Shown: positions 16,403 through 25,096 of the stretch, piece by piece
Layout: the number at the start of each line of letters is the position of its first letter
Numbering within the stretch: the stretch's first letter is position 1
Assembly (NCBI GenBank): GCA_017615755.1
Contig: JAFZZM010000012.1
Location: 1-64,000 of the forward strand
Length of the DNA: 64,000 nucleotides
Reading direction: 5' to 3'
Source: Clostridiales bacterium
Lineage (GTDB): Bacteria; Bacillota; Clostridia; Saccharofermentanales; Saccharofermentanaceae
Notes under the pieces: model-generated
Told to the model about the DNA's origin: nothing
The model's input: only the letters and a program-made list of their open reading frames with translations
The model's database searches: none
Program-made: the position numbers and the translations under genes

Positions 16403-17659
16403 ATGAAAGACGTATCCCGAAAAAACGATCGCAAGAAATTATCCGGTACCGGCACCGGTGTGGAATTCTCCGAGCCCACAACAAGGGGCATCGAGGAGTT
16501 CACACGTCCTGCCGAAGATTTTCCTGCGCCTTCCTGGGATAAACGTCCTATGCCTCCGGAGATCGTTGCTCCGGGTGAATACCAGTGGAGCAAGCCCGGT
16601 CAGAAGCGTGCAAAAGCAGTGAAGATGCTGGCCTGGGTCACCGCGATCATCCTGGCCCTCATCAATATGAATATCCTGACCGGCGACATGGCCAAGACCT
16701 TCGCCGACATTTTGAACATTGAGACCACCGCGACGACTGAGGAAGACATCAACCCGGTTGAGCCGAGTGATCCGGCCGGCGTGAGCGACGGCACGGATGT
16801 CACCGTTGCTCCAACAGACGGACCTGACGCCACCACACCGGCCGGCGGCTCAAGCGACGCCGGCGGCGAAACCACCGCACCGAGCGACCCCGCTGCCACC
16901 TCCACTGAAGCAACAACAGTCCCCACGACAAGTGCTTTTGAAGTACCCGAATGCGACATGACCGTATTCGCGTGCTACTCCGAGATGCGTGGCAGCCTGA
17001 AATTCAGTAACATGGGCAACGCCACCAAAGTGACGCTCGAGGTGTGGGACGTGCTGACCGGAACGCTAGAGGAAAGCCGCGACATCACGGCCGATATCGC
17101 CGCAGACGGCACATACAAGATCAAGCCGTTCACGACCGACGAGATCTATCTCCACCATCAGGCCGAGTACGACGCGATCTTTGAATTCCCGATGCAGGTC
17201 GAGTTCCGCGTTATCGTTGACTACGATACCGAGAACGGCACCGACAGTAAGACCTGGACGCACACCGCCGTGATGGACAGGAACATGTGGTTCGCCAAGC
17301 TCGTCCATGAAGAAGACAAGGTGTACTTCTCCGCGCCGATCGACATCCTCTTCTCCACCGACAGCCTCGACGGCGAAGCAACGATCCTCTTCGATCAGCC
17401 TGAAAAAGCAGCGCCGAACGTGTTCAGCATCAGCATGATGATTGATGGCAAGCTCATGGATATCTCGGGAAGCAAGATCTTCCATTCGACCTATGACTCC
17501 GGCATCGACGGTACCCCGGTGCACTACTATTCTGACGTATATCTCTTGCTGCCGGACGGTTTCGATGCGGCCGCCAAGCACGACATCAAGCTCTACGTCT
17601 ACCACTACCTAGAGGATTACAAGGCAGTCTGCGAGTCAGTCGTGGATATTGAGATCTGA
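16403..17659 (+). CDS. Single-pass membrane protein of unknown function
   Basis: The product has 418 residues. A ~70-residue charged cytoplasmic N-terminus precedes one membrane helix (about 75-97). A Thr/Asp/Pro-rich linker (about 108-175) leads to an extracellular domain with beta-strand character (FACYSEMRGSLKFSNMGNATKVTLEVW and later VYLLLPDGFDAAAKHDIKLYVYHYLEDY). No family is recognised. It directly follows mscS and could be an accessory of the channel or simply share its transcript. Confidence 0.75.
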   Translation: MKDVSRKNDRKKLSGTGTGVEFSEPTTRGIEEFTRPAEDFPAPSWDKRPMPPEIVAPGEYQWSKPGQKRAKAVKMLAWVTAIILALINMNILTGDMAKTFADILNIETTATTEEDINPVEPSDPAGVSDGTDVTVAPTDGPDATTPAGGSSDAGGETTAPSDPAATSTEATTVPTTSAFEVPECDMTVFACYSEMRGSLKFSNMGNATKVTLEVWDVLTGTLEESRDITADIAADGTYKIKPFTTDEIYLHHQAEYDAIFEFPMQVEFRVIVDYDTENGTDSKTWTHTAVMDRNMWFAKLVHEEDKVYFSAPIDILFSTDSLDGEATILFDQPEKAAPNVFSISMMIDGKLMDISGSKIFHSTYDSGIDGTPVHYYSDVYLLLPDGFDAAAKHDIKLYVYHYLEDYKAVCESVVDIEI

Positions 17660-17664
17660 CAAAA

Positions 17665-17696
17665 GCCGGGCGGCGTTTTTCTCACGCCTGCCCGGC
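17665..17696. terminator. Bidirectional terminator between convergent genes
   Basis: GCCGGGC and GCCCGGC arms enclose an inner GGCG/CGCC stem with a TTTTTCTCA loop. On the minus strand the hairpin is followed by TTTTG. It separates the membrane protein gene from the SGNH hydrolase gene. Confidence 0.65.
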
Positions 17697-17710
17697 CATA
17701 TTCCTGTTGC

Positions 17711-18352
17711 TTATTCCGCTCGTATTGCAGTCACTTTTTCCGCCAGTTTTTCAGCCAGGACGCGGTGCGCCTCGGGCGTCAGATGCAGCGAGTCATCGTC
17801 GGACGGATAAATGTATTGCGCCGCATCAAAAAAGATGCAGCCCTTGCTATCCGCCACGCGACGATAGTTCTCCGGAAACTTTTTGGATTCTTCGATGGAG
17901 CGCGGCGCAAACGCCGAGGCAAAGACAGAACCGGGCATGCCTTTTCCGATCTCCGGTGGAGACACCAGAATGATCTTTGGCATGAAGCCCTGCTTTTCTT
18001 TCGTAAACGACTGGATCACATCGACCAGGATCCCTGCGTTATCGGCGATCTCTGCCGCCGTCAGATGAAAGACTTCCTTGAGGTCATTGGTGCCGAGCAT
18101 CAGGATCACGATGTCCACCGGCCGATGCGAATTGAGACAAGGCTTGAGGTAATCGAGTCCGTTCTTCCAACCCTCGATCGGGTCGTCAGTTACAGTCGTC
18201 CGCCCGTTACAGCCCTCTTCGATCACATTGAAATCCTCACCGAGGAGCGATGCCAGAATGCCCGTCCAGCGGATCTCTTTCGGATACCGCATCCCTGTCA
18301 TCGGATCATACCCGAATGTATTCGAATCACCATAACATAGCACTGTCGTCAA
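17711..18352 (-). CDS. SGNH/GDSL-family esterase
   Basis: The product has 213 residues from a TTG start. The catalytic blocks are in order: block I CYGDSNTFGYD (nucleophile Ser), block II with GCNGRTT, block III MLGTNDLK (oxyanion Asn), and block V DDDSLHLTPEAH (Asp and His). The arrangement is that of small arylesterase-like SGNH hydrolases that cleave acyl or acetyl esters. I chose the TTG at 18350-18352 because GAGGAGGTGG lies 4-7 nt upstream and the protein then begins right at block I; an ATG 30 bp further up has no ribosome binding site. Substrate unknown. Confidence 0.88.
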   Translation of the reverse strand: MTTVLCYGDSNTFGYDPMTGMRYPKEIRWTGILASLLGEDFNVIEEGCNGRTTVTDDPIEGWKNGLDYLKPCLNSHRPVDIVILMLGTNDLKEVFHLTAAEIADNAGILVDVIQSFTKEKQGFMPKIILVSPPEIGKGMPGSVFASAFAPRSIEESKKFPENYRRVADSKGCIFFDAAQYIYPSDDDSLHLTPEAHRVLAEKLAEKVTAIRAE

Positions 18353-18414
18353 GCGGACCACCTCCTCGTTGTCACGTATCATTCTAACGTGAACACGCGC
18401 CGCCGTCCACTCAC

Positions 18415-19449
18415 TTACTTTATTTCCATCCACTCGACCGGATCCGCATCGGCTGACTTGCCGCGCAGTTCATCCAGCTGCTTTTGGGCCTCCGGGTACG
18501 GAACGAACGGCAGATCCGTGCCTGCCATCAACTCGAAGAGTTCTCCGGACGTGTAAAGCTTCTCATCCGCTTCATCGTTTAATGCAAACGTGTAGAACAT
18601 GTCTTTCCCATCCGGTTGCATTCTGATGATGACGATGTTCTGGTCCTGATGGGTTTTTATATACTCATCAAAAACACTCAGCTTCGGATCCATGCTCACG
18701 TACATGTCGGACTGCTCCCAGACCATGACTGTCGTTACCAGATCCGCATTCGCATCAAGATATCCGAACTCCGCAAAATGCATCGCTGCTCCACCGGAAC
18801 CGGATTCTTCGTAGAAACCGCTCATGTTGATATCCACAAAGCAACGTTCCCAGGACTCATAGAAGCCCTTGACCACGAGTTTTTCTTTCTCATATTTCAC
18901 GACGAACTGCGCATTATACATGTCGAACCCGGACACCTTGAGAAGCAGTTCCGGCACGCCATCCTGCGCGCAGTCGATATAGGTGTACTGCACGTTCACA
19001 TCCGGAACACCCTGTGTATTGGCATGTGAACCCATGAACGCAATCAATTCCTGCAGTTTCACATCGTCCTTCAGATTCTTGCTGAAATCCACCATTGTGA
19101 TATCCGAAGCATGCGCGTGCAGATATGTCACGACCGCAGTAGTTTTATTATTCAGGAAATCTTCATATGCTTTCTTACTAGCATCTGCAAGTGAAGCGCC
19201 CTGCGCAGGATCCTGCGCGGAAGAATCGTCTGCACTTGACTCTTTCGAATCGGCATCAGTTGTCTCCTCGGCCGTATCTTTTGAAGTGGCCTCGGTCGTC
19301 GCTTCAGTAGTCGCCTCTGTAGTCGTGCTTTCTTCCTTTTCCGTCTCACTCACGCGAGTACTTCTCGAACTTTCTTCTTTCTTATTTCCGCAGCCGCACA
19401 GCATGCAAAGCCCCATCACGCCGGCAAGCAAACGAACACTTTTTTTCAT
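18415..19449 (-). CDS. Lipoprotein of unknown function
   Basis: The product has 344 residues. The signal peptide ends in MLCGC, a lipobox, at about residue 20. A Ser/Thr/Glu/Asp-rich stalk runs to about residue 90. The globular part contains YIDCAQDGVPELLLKV, a pattern seen in many clostridial lipoproteins with a calcium-loop-like turn, and no enzyme motif. Start: the ATG at 19447-19449 preceded by AAGGTG. It ends about 60 bp before the SGNH start and the two could share a transcript. Confidence 0.75.
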   Translation of the reverse strand: MKKSVRLLAGVMGLCMLCGCGNKKEESSRSTRVSETEKEESTTTEATTEATTEATSKDTAEETTDADSKESSADDSSAQDPAQGASLADASKKAYEDFLNNKTTAVVTYLHAHASDITMVDFSKNLKDDVKLQELIAFMGSHANTQGVPDVNVQYTYIDCAQDGVPELLLKVSGFDMYNAQFVVKYEKEKLVVKGFYESWERCFVDINMSGFYEESGSGGAAMHFAEFGYLDANADLVTTVMVWEQSDMYVSMDPKLSVFDEYIKTHQDQNIVIIRMQPDGKDMFYTFALNDEADEKLYTSGELFELMAGTDLPFVPYPEAQKQLDELRGKSADADPVEWMEIK

Positions 19450-19587
19450 AACACACACCTTCTTCTTTTGAATTGCCGACACAGTATAGCACAGGCACCG
19501 GAAGGAGCCCCTTACAATACTGTAATAATGCTTAAAACGTTTTGCGAACCAATGCGGGAAGGTAGTCGAAAAAGAAGTTTAAATCGC

Positions 19588-20364
19588 TCAATTCAAACCC
19601 AGAAGATGATCCGAATACTTGATGCGTCCGAGCTCGCCGAAGTCGGGTTCACGAGTCTTCAAGTCATACACAAGAAGGCCGCGGTCGTTACGCGGAAGTT
19701 CGGCCGGCACACGGCCGGATGCATCGATCAGGCAGGTCGGTGCAGTCTGAAACGGACGGATCGCGTCGACTGAAAAACAAGGCGTCACATTCTCCACCGC
19801 ACGCGTGATCAGGTGGCTCTTGATCATCTGGTAGCGCCCCTCGTCATCGCGGTCGCTCACATCGTAAAAGATAGTCACATCCAGATCCGTCTTCGCACGG
19901 TAAAGCTCGCGGTAGTATTCCGGAAAGCGCACTTCAAAACAGATGCGCACGCCCACTCTGAGGTCGCCGATCTTAAAGATCCCGTCCTTCTCCCCGCAAG
20001 CAAAATTATCACTGTCCCAGCCATACAGTGCCCGCTTATCGTACCACTGCATCTCACTGTTCGGTTTCAAAAGCACTGCCCGGTTGTAGTATTTGTCTCC
20101 TTCTTTTTCGATCGTTCCTACAAGGATACAAATATCGTGAAGATCCGCCGTCTGCTGGAAAGACGCAAGCGCTCGGGCAACAAAAGAAAAATCCACCTGA
20201 TCGGAAGAAACGATGTCACGCGGAGGATAACCCGTGAGAGCGCATTCAGGGAGGATCAGGAACTGCACACCGGAAGCAACTGCCTGCGAGATGCCCTCGG
20301 AAATGGCCGCCACATTGCTCTCGATATTTCCTGTTACTTCAAACTGATACGCCGCAATCTTCAT
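19588..20364 (-). CDS. Carbon-nitrogen hydrolase (nitrilase superfamily)
   Basis: The product has 258 residues. The Glu-Lys-Cys triad regions are visible: LILPECALTGYPPRD (Glu, about residue 40), YYNRAVLLKP (Lys, about 110) and RVGVRICFEVRFPEYYREL (Cys, about 145). Such enzymes hydrolyse amides or N-carbamoyl compounds; the substrate cannot be told from sequence. I chose the ATG at 20362-20364, preceded by GAGGAGGACC, because the longer frame adds a non-conserved N-terminus. It stands alone, divergent from the diguanylate cyclase gene. Confidence 0.9.
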   Translation of the reverse strand: MKIAAYQFEVTGNIESNVAAISEGISQAVASGVQFLILPECALTGYPPRDIVSSDQVDFSFVARALASFQQTADLHDICILVGTIEKEGDKYYNRAVLLKPNSEMQWYDKRALYGWDSDNFACGEKDGIFKIGDLRVGVRICFEVRFPEYYRELYRAKTDLDVTIFYDVSDRDDEGRYQMIKSHLITRAVENVTPCFSVDAIRPFQTAPTCLIDASGRVPAELPRNDRGLLVYDLKTREPDFGELGRIKYSDHLLGLN

Positions 20365-20491
20365 AGGTCCTCCTCGCATTCCGAAGCGCATCGCATTGCA
20401 GATCGGAAATGCAAAAATAATACATTCATTATACCCGATATTTCTTTCATTAATATTCACAAAATCTTCAAAACATTTTTATATCAGATGG

Positions 20492-20497
20492 TATAAT
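20492..20497 (+). promoter_or_regulatory. -10 element for the diguanylate cyclase gene
   Basis: A perfect TATAAT lies 71 nt upstream of the start codon. The -35 region is AT-rich without a clear TTGACA. Confidence 0.45.
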
Positions 20498-20567
20498 TAA
20501 TTTGTTAGTGTTTGTTGATATTGGGGAATAAGACTTCTGCTTTTCGAAACATAAGTCGAGGAAACAA

Positions 20568-21965
20568 ATGGAAAAGAATTTCATCGACAACTTCAAACAT
20601 ATTGCCGCGGTACTCTCCGTAGATCTTACGGTAGAGCATGGTGCCGAGCGCATCAAGATCGAGCACGCGAACGAAGCATACAGACGCACGGTCGTGGAGG
20701 ATCCGAAGGATTTCGAAGAGCACGTTCCCTATACTAAATATATTCACAGAGATAAGAATTTCGAAGGCATGTGCCTGAGTTGTGTGAAGACGGGCAAGTG
20801 TGTGCACGCCTATGTTGATGCGGCGTTCTATAACGCCTGGATGGACATCTATATGATGCCGCTTAATTCGGGCGACAAGGATCATCCGGAATGTCTTTTC
20901 TCCTACGATCTTAACTCGAAAGCAGATGCCGATAAGATGTCGGACATTTCCGCTGATACTGCCGTACATGTTCTAAAGACATGCATCAAGCTTCGGGAGA
21001 CCGATGATTTTCAGGCCGCGATGGATTCCATTATCGTGGATATCCGTCAGATCTGCGATGCCAGCCGTTGCGTCATTATGCTGATCGACTCCAAGAATCG
21101 CACATGTTCAGTGCTTTGCGAGGATTATGTGGATCACGTCAATGAACTTCCGATGACGGCATATGCGGATGAGCATTTCTACGACATCGTAGAGACATGG
21201 CCACGTCTGATCGCAGGCAGTAACTGCTTCATCATCGACAGCGAAGCGGATATGGAAGCCGCGAAGGCCATCGCGCCGGAATGGGTCGCTTCCCTGCGTA
21301 GCGCCAAAGTCAGAAAGCTGGTCATCTACCCTATCCGTTCAAATGGCGAGACTATCGGCTATATCTGGGCTAACAATTTTGATTCTTCTAAAACACTCGC
21401 GATCAAGGAGATCCTCGAGGTCACGACCTTCATTCTCTCCGCCGAGATCGCGAACCACCAGATGATCCGGCAGATGAAGATACTGAGTTCCACGGACCTT
21501 CTCACCGGAGTTCTGAACCGTAATGCCATGAACAACCGTATCCTCGATAACGACAATGGTGTAAACATCATCTCGCAGCCGTTCGTGATTTTCTTCATTG
21601 ACGTCAACGGATTGAAGACGATCAATGACACCAGAGGACATATCGCCGGCGACAATCTTCTCAAGGACGTGGCGACCACGCTGAAGGAACTCTTCCCGAA
21701 GCACGAAGTCTACCGCGTAGGTGGCGATGAATTCATGGTCATCTGCTCAGGCGGCTCCCTCGACGAATACCACATCCTTGAAGAGGAACTGACCGCCAAC
21801 ACCGAGCGTCCGAACCGCGCGCATTACGCTGTCGGATCCTGCTACAGTGAAGAGACTTCCGACATCCGACGCGCCATGCATCTTGCGGACGAGCGCATGT
21901 ACGTCAACAAAGAAGACTACTACAAACGTCATCCTGAATACTTGTGGGATCGCAGGCGCGTCTAA
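20568..21965 (+). CDS. GAF-GGDEF diguanylate cyclase
   Basis: The product has 465 residues. The N-terminal ~125 residues are a sensor-like region with clustered Cys residues (MCLSCVKTGKCVHAYV). A GAF-like domain covers about 145-300, and a GGDEF domain about 305-455 with DLLTGVLNRNAM, FIDVNGLKTINDTRGHIAGD and RVGGDEFMV, the intact active site for making cyclic di-GMP from two GTP. The usual RxxD inhibitory site before GGDEF is replaced by KHE, so product inhibition may be absent. The Cys cluster could bind a metal or sense redox state; that is inference. No membrane segment is seen. Confidence 0.92.
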   Translation: MEKNFIDNFKHIAAVLSVDLTVEHGAERIKIEHANEAYRRTVVEDPKDFEEHVPYTKYIHRDKNFEGMCLSCVKTGKCVHAYVDAAFYNAWMDIYMMPLNSGDKDHPECLFSYDLNSKADADKMSDISADTAVHVLKTCIKLRETDDFQAAMDSIIVDIRQICDASRCVIMLIDSKNRTCSVLCEDYVDHVNELPMTAYADEHFYDIVETWPRLIAGSNCFIIDSEADMEAAKAIAPEWVASLRSAKVRKLVIYPIRSNGETIGYIWANNFDSSKTLAIKEILEVTTFILSAEIANHQMIRQMKILSSTDLLTGVLNRNAMNNRILDNDNGVNIISQPFVIFFIDVNGLKTINDTRGHIAGDNLLKDVATTLKELFPKHEVYRVGGDEFMVICSGGSLDEYHILEEELTANTERPNRAHYAVGSCYSEETSDIRRAMHLADERMYVNKEDYYKRHPEYLWDRRRV

Positions 21966-21985
21966 GATTTTGCTATTTTCGAAAA

Positions 21986-22074
21986 TAAGTCGCTTCAACG
22001 ATTATTTGTATTCCCGACTAACAGTTTTTTGCGCCAGTTTAGTCGGGATCACCGTTTTGCGCTTTCACGACTAA
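21986..22074. repeat. Inverted-repeat array A4 (two 36-bp dyads, 53-bp period)
   Basis: TAAGTCG at 21986 pairs with CGACTAA at 22015, and TTAGTCG at 22039 pairs with CGACTAA at 22068. Both dyads are 36 bp, separated by 17 bp, giving a 53-bp period. It fills the gap between two convergent genes. Confidence 0.8.
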
Positions 22075-22093
22075 CTTTTCGTCATACCCTATT

Positions 22094-22969
22094 TCACTTC
22101 TCTTTTTCGATCCCGAGAATATGTTTCTCCATACTATCCAGAAGATCGTGATCTTCTGATTCGATGTGCGAGAGGTACGTGATCACAAGCCCTCGTTTCG
22201 GAAGAATGTAGCACTTCTGCTTCAATTTTCCGTTGATGCTGAATCCGTCCCTGTACTTCCAGATGAAGAACCCGTACCCGCCTTCTCTGTTCATCTGCTG
22301 TATGCTCGTGGCCATCTCCACATACTCTTCCGAAAGGATACGCTTGCCCTCGTATACACCTTTGTTATAAAGCAGCATTCCGATGCGGCTCAGATCGTGC
22401 ACGGTAAGTTTCATCCTGGACGCGCCGTAGAAATACCCCTCCGGACTTCTTCCGTACTCGTACTTCGTGATACCCAGCGGCGCGAAGATCCGCTCTTCGA
22501 TAAACTTTCCCGCATCGCAACCGACCGCCTTGGTCAGCGCCACGCCCACGAGATAAGAGCTGATATTCGAATAGTTGAATGGCTTCTCATCCACATTCGG
22601 GATTTCACACGCCAGCGCAAAATCCAGCCAGTTGTCCCCCTCCGCAACGAATGGAAGGCCATCGACCGACATCGTCAGAAGTCTTCGGATCGTGATTCTC
22701 TTGAAAACCTCACGCTGCCCCTGCTGCATCTTCGCGACATTTTCTTGCGGCAGATACTCCAGCACGCTCTTTTCCAGATCGATGCGCCCCTCGTCGTACG
22801 CGATGCCGACCGCGATCGACAGCACCGACTTCGTCGCCGAATAGATCTCGTGCACATTCTCACATGTGTCGCCGAAACTTCCGGTCAGCTCCCCGTTCTC
22901 GTAAAGCTCCGCGCCAAACACATTCCAGTGGTTCTCCGTGATATCTTTCGCAAACTCATCAAAATTCAT
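22094..22969 (-). CDS. Serine hydrolase, beta-lactamase/class C-like
   Basis: The product has 291 residues. The SxxK motif SATKSV lies at about residue 45 and the YxN motif NYSN at about 135, as in class C beta-lactamase-like esterases and DD-peptidases. The third motif near the C-terminus is not a clear KTG, which suggests esterase or peptidase function rather than beta-lactam resistance. There is no signal peptide, so it is probably cytoplasmic. It converges on the diguanylate cyclase gene. Confidence 0.88.
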   Translation of the reverse strand: MNFDEFAKDITENHWNVFGAELYENGELTGSFGDTCENVHEIYSATKSVLSIAVGIAYDEGRIDLEKSVLEYLPQENVAKMQQGQREVFKRITIRRLLTMSVDGLPFVAEGDNWLDFALACEIPNVDEKPFNYSNISSYLVGVALTKAVGCDAGKFIEERIFAPLGITKYEYGRSPEGYFYGASRMKLTVHDLSRIGMLLYNKGVYEGKRILSEEYVEMATSIQQMNREGGYGFFIWKYRDGFSINGKLKQKCYILPKRGLVITYLSHIESEDHDLLDSMEKHILGIEKEK

Positions 22970-23173
22970 GCCGCACCTCTTTCCTTGTCCTCTTCAAAAG
23001 CACTTTTTTACTATTCTACCAGATGCCACACTGTTGTCTATTTACCATAGGTTTAAAGCACTCTCGGAAAGTGATTTCTCACTTTCCGCTTTTATGTGTT
23101 AGAATACATCTTCGAGAGAAACACGCGCGGGAGCCGCCTGATGCTGACCACCCGCGCTAGCTGGAGGGCAATT

Positions 23174-23932
23174 ATGAAATATCTGCTTTGGGCACTTTAC
23201 GGAATCCTCGGACTTATCGGCGCACTTGTCGCCGCAGTCATTTTGTACTTCCTGTTCACCTTCGTCTGCTCGTTCTTCATCGACACGAAGAAGGAATACA
23301 ATCAGGACTCGAAGTTTTACCGCTTCCTTCTGACCTCCACCACCGGCATCGGCATGAAGATCATGCGCATCCGCTACGATCTCGTCGACCTCGACAAGAT
23401 CCCCGAAGGCAAGCAGATGCTCTTCATCTGCAACCACAGATCCAACTTCGACCCGCTCGTTTCCTGGCACATTCTCCGGAAGCACTACCCGGCATTCATT
23501 TCGAAAGAATCCAACTTCAAGGTTCCTTTTTACGGACGCATTATCCGCCGCTGCTGCTTCATGTCCATCGACCGCGAGAATCCGCGTAAAGCCATGCTCA
23601 CGATCGACCGTGCTTCGAAACTTCTGCAGGCTGACGAAACATCCATCGCCGTCTATCCGGAAGGAACAAGAAGCAAGTCCGCAGAACTTCTCCCGTTCCA
23701 CAACGGCGTACTCAAGATCGCACAGAAAGCAAACGTTCCTGTCATCGTACTGACGATCCAGGGCACCGAGCTTGTCGGCAAACGCTACCCGTGGAGAAGC
23801 ACGAAAGTCAGACTCAAGTACGTAGGCGCTTTTGACGCGGAAAGAGTCAAGCTCAGCAAGACCTCCATCATCGCGGATGAAGCACGCGAAATGATGATCA
23901 AAGATCTCGAGAACGACCCGCTCAAGCAGTAA
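23174..23932 (+). CDS. plsC: 1-acyl-glycerol-3-phosphate acyltransferase (PlsC family)
   Basis: The product has 252 residues. An N-terminal membrane helix (about 5-32) precedes the acyltransferase domain with CNHRSNFDPL (NHx4D catalytic motif), FYGRIIRRCCFMSIDR, and YPEGTRSKS (acceptor phosphate binding). This family makes phosphatidic acid from lysophosphatidic acid at the membrane. The ATG at 23174 is chosen because TGGAGGGC lies 9 nt upstream; upstream in-frame codons lie in non-coding-like sequence. The next gene begins about 30 bp downstream. Confidence 0.93.
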   Translation: MKYLLWALYGILGLIGALVAAVILYFLFTFVCSFFIDTKKEYNQDSKFYRFLLTSTTGIGMKIMRIRYDLVDLDKIPEGKQMLFICNHRSNFDPLVSWHILRKHYPAFISKESNFKVPFYGRIIRRCCFMSIDRENPRKAMLTIDRASKLLQADETSIAVYPEGTRSKSAELLPFHNGVLKIAQKANVPVIVLTIQGTELVGKRYPWRSTKVRLKYVGAFDAERVKLSKTSIIADEAREMMIKDLENDPLKQ

Positions 23933-23965
23933 TCCCCACACCGCGTGGCGTGCTATAATGAATCC

Positions 23966-24706
23966 ATGATCTACTATGAGCATTTCGATCCTGAACATAT
24001 CGGCATGGTGCTTACTATAGCAACGTGCATCACTCTCGTTCTTGTTTTCGCCAGAAAGCTGAACGAGAAGCACGCGAACAGGCTCCTGATGGCCTTGTCC
24101 GTTACCCTTTTCTGCGCCGAAGCGATCCAGGACATTCTCGCCTACCGTGAAGGCTTTCCGATCACGTCTTTTCTGCCGATTCACCTTTGCAACCTCGGCA
24201 TTTTCGTGAACCTGCTCGCGTCATTCACGCGCGGCAAAGTTTCAAGCTATTTCTCGGAAGTCTCCCTCGTGCTCATCATGCCCGGCGCCATCGGCGCGAT
24301 ATTGTTCCCCGACTGGAACTACCGCCCTTTCTGGGACTGGCTCAACCTGACGATCTTCTTCACACACTTCCTTCTGACCCTGATCCCGCTTCTTTTCCTG
24401 GTTCGGAAGCGCACGCATGTGAAGCTCAGCCATTTCTGGTACAGCCTCGCTTTCATGCTCGTCGTCGTTCCGCCGATCTATTTATATGATATGAAATTTC
24501 AGGATAACTACATGTTCCTGAGAAGACCCGTCTCCGGCTCGCCCCTCGAATGGGTCTACAACCTCTCCGACGGCAAGCACTACATCCTCGGACTTTTCTT
24601 CCTGCTCGTCGGCGTCCTCGCCTTCGAGTATGCACTCATCCTCGGCCTGCGCGCGCTCGTGAAGTATCTGCGATCCCGCCGCAAAAGCACTTCCTCTTCC
24701 ACGTGA
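23966..24706 (+). CDS. TIGR02206/YwaF-like integral membrane protein
   Basis: The product has 246 residues and about six or seven membrane helices, with conserved LPIHLCNLGIFVNL and MPGAIGAILFPDW, the pattern of the YwaF/TIGR02206 family of unknown function. No ribosome binding site precedes the ATG. Instead TATAAT lies at 23954-23959, so transcription could begin at or near the A of the start codon (leaderless). A GTG at 23945 is an alternative start. The stop codon TGA is embedded in the first CACGTGA box of repeat array A5. Confidence 0.8.
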   Translation: MIYYEHFDPEHIGMVLTIATCITLVLVFARKLNEKHANRLLMALSVTLFCAEAIQDILAYREGFPITSFLPIHLCNLGIFVNLLASFTRGKVSSYFSEVSLVLIMPGAIGAILFPDWNYRPFWDWLNLTIFFTHFLLTLIPLLFLVRKRTHVKLSHFWYSLAFMLVVVPPIYLYDMKFQDNYMFLRRPVSGSPLEWVYNLSDGKHYILGLFFLLVGVLAFEYALILGLRALVKYLRSRRKSTSSST

Positions 24707-25093
24707 TTCGTGTATTCTTGCAGTTTCACGTGCTTTTTGAAAAGCACCACTCCACGTGATTCGTAGATTCTTGCAGTTTCACGTGCTTTTTGAAAAGCAT
24801 CACTCCACGTGATTCGTGTATTCTTGCAGTTTCACGTGCTTTTTGAAAAGCATCACTCCACATGATTCGTAGATTCTTGCAGTTTCACGTGCTTTTTGAA
24901 AAGCACCACTCCACGTGATTCGTGTATTCTTGCAGTTTCACGTGGGCTTTTTTTCTTTTTGAAGCACGTGAAATTCAGATAATCCGCAAATCACGTGGAG
25001 AAAGAGACACGTGATTATTCAACTTCATCAAAACCACGTGGAATTTTCCTAATTTCCCAACACGTGAAAACCAATAAACTTCAGAATCACGTG
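24700..25093. repeat. Inverted-repeat array A5 (CACGTG dyads, 27/26-bp alternation)
   Basis: CACGTG, or CACATG once at 24859, begins at 24700, 24727, 24753, 24780, 24806, 24833, 24859, 24886, 24912, 24939, 24965, 24992, 25008, 25035, 25061 and 25088. Steps alternate 27 and 26 bp except one of 16. These are 33-bp dyads CACGTG-N21-CACGTG separated by 20 bp. The first five 53-bp units are near-identical and carry a GTGCTTTT/AAAAGCAC hairpin in the spacer; the last three keep the spacing but have unrelated interior sequence. The array runs from one gene's stop codon to within 4 bp of the convergent gene's stop. Confidence 0.95.
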
Positions 25094-25096
25094 TCT

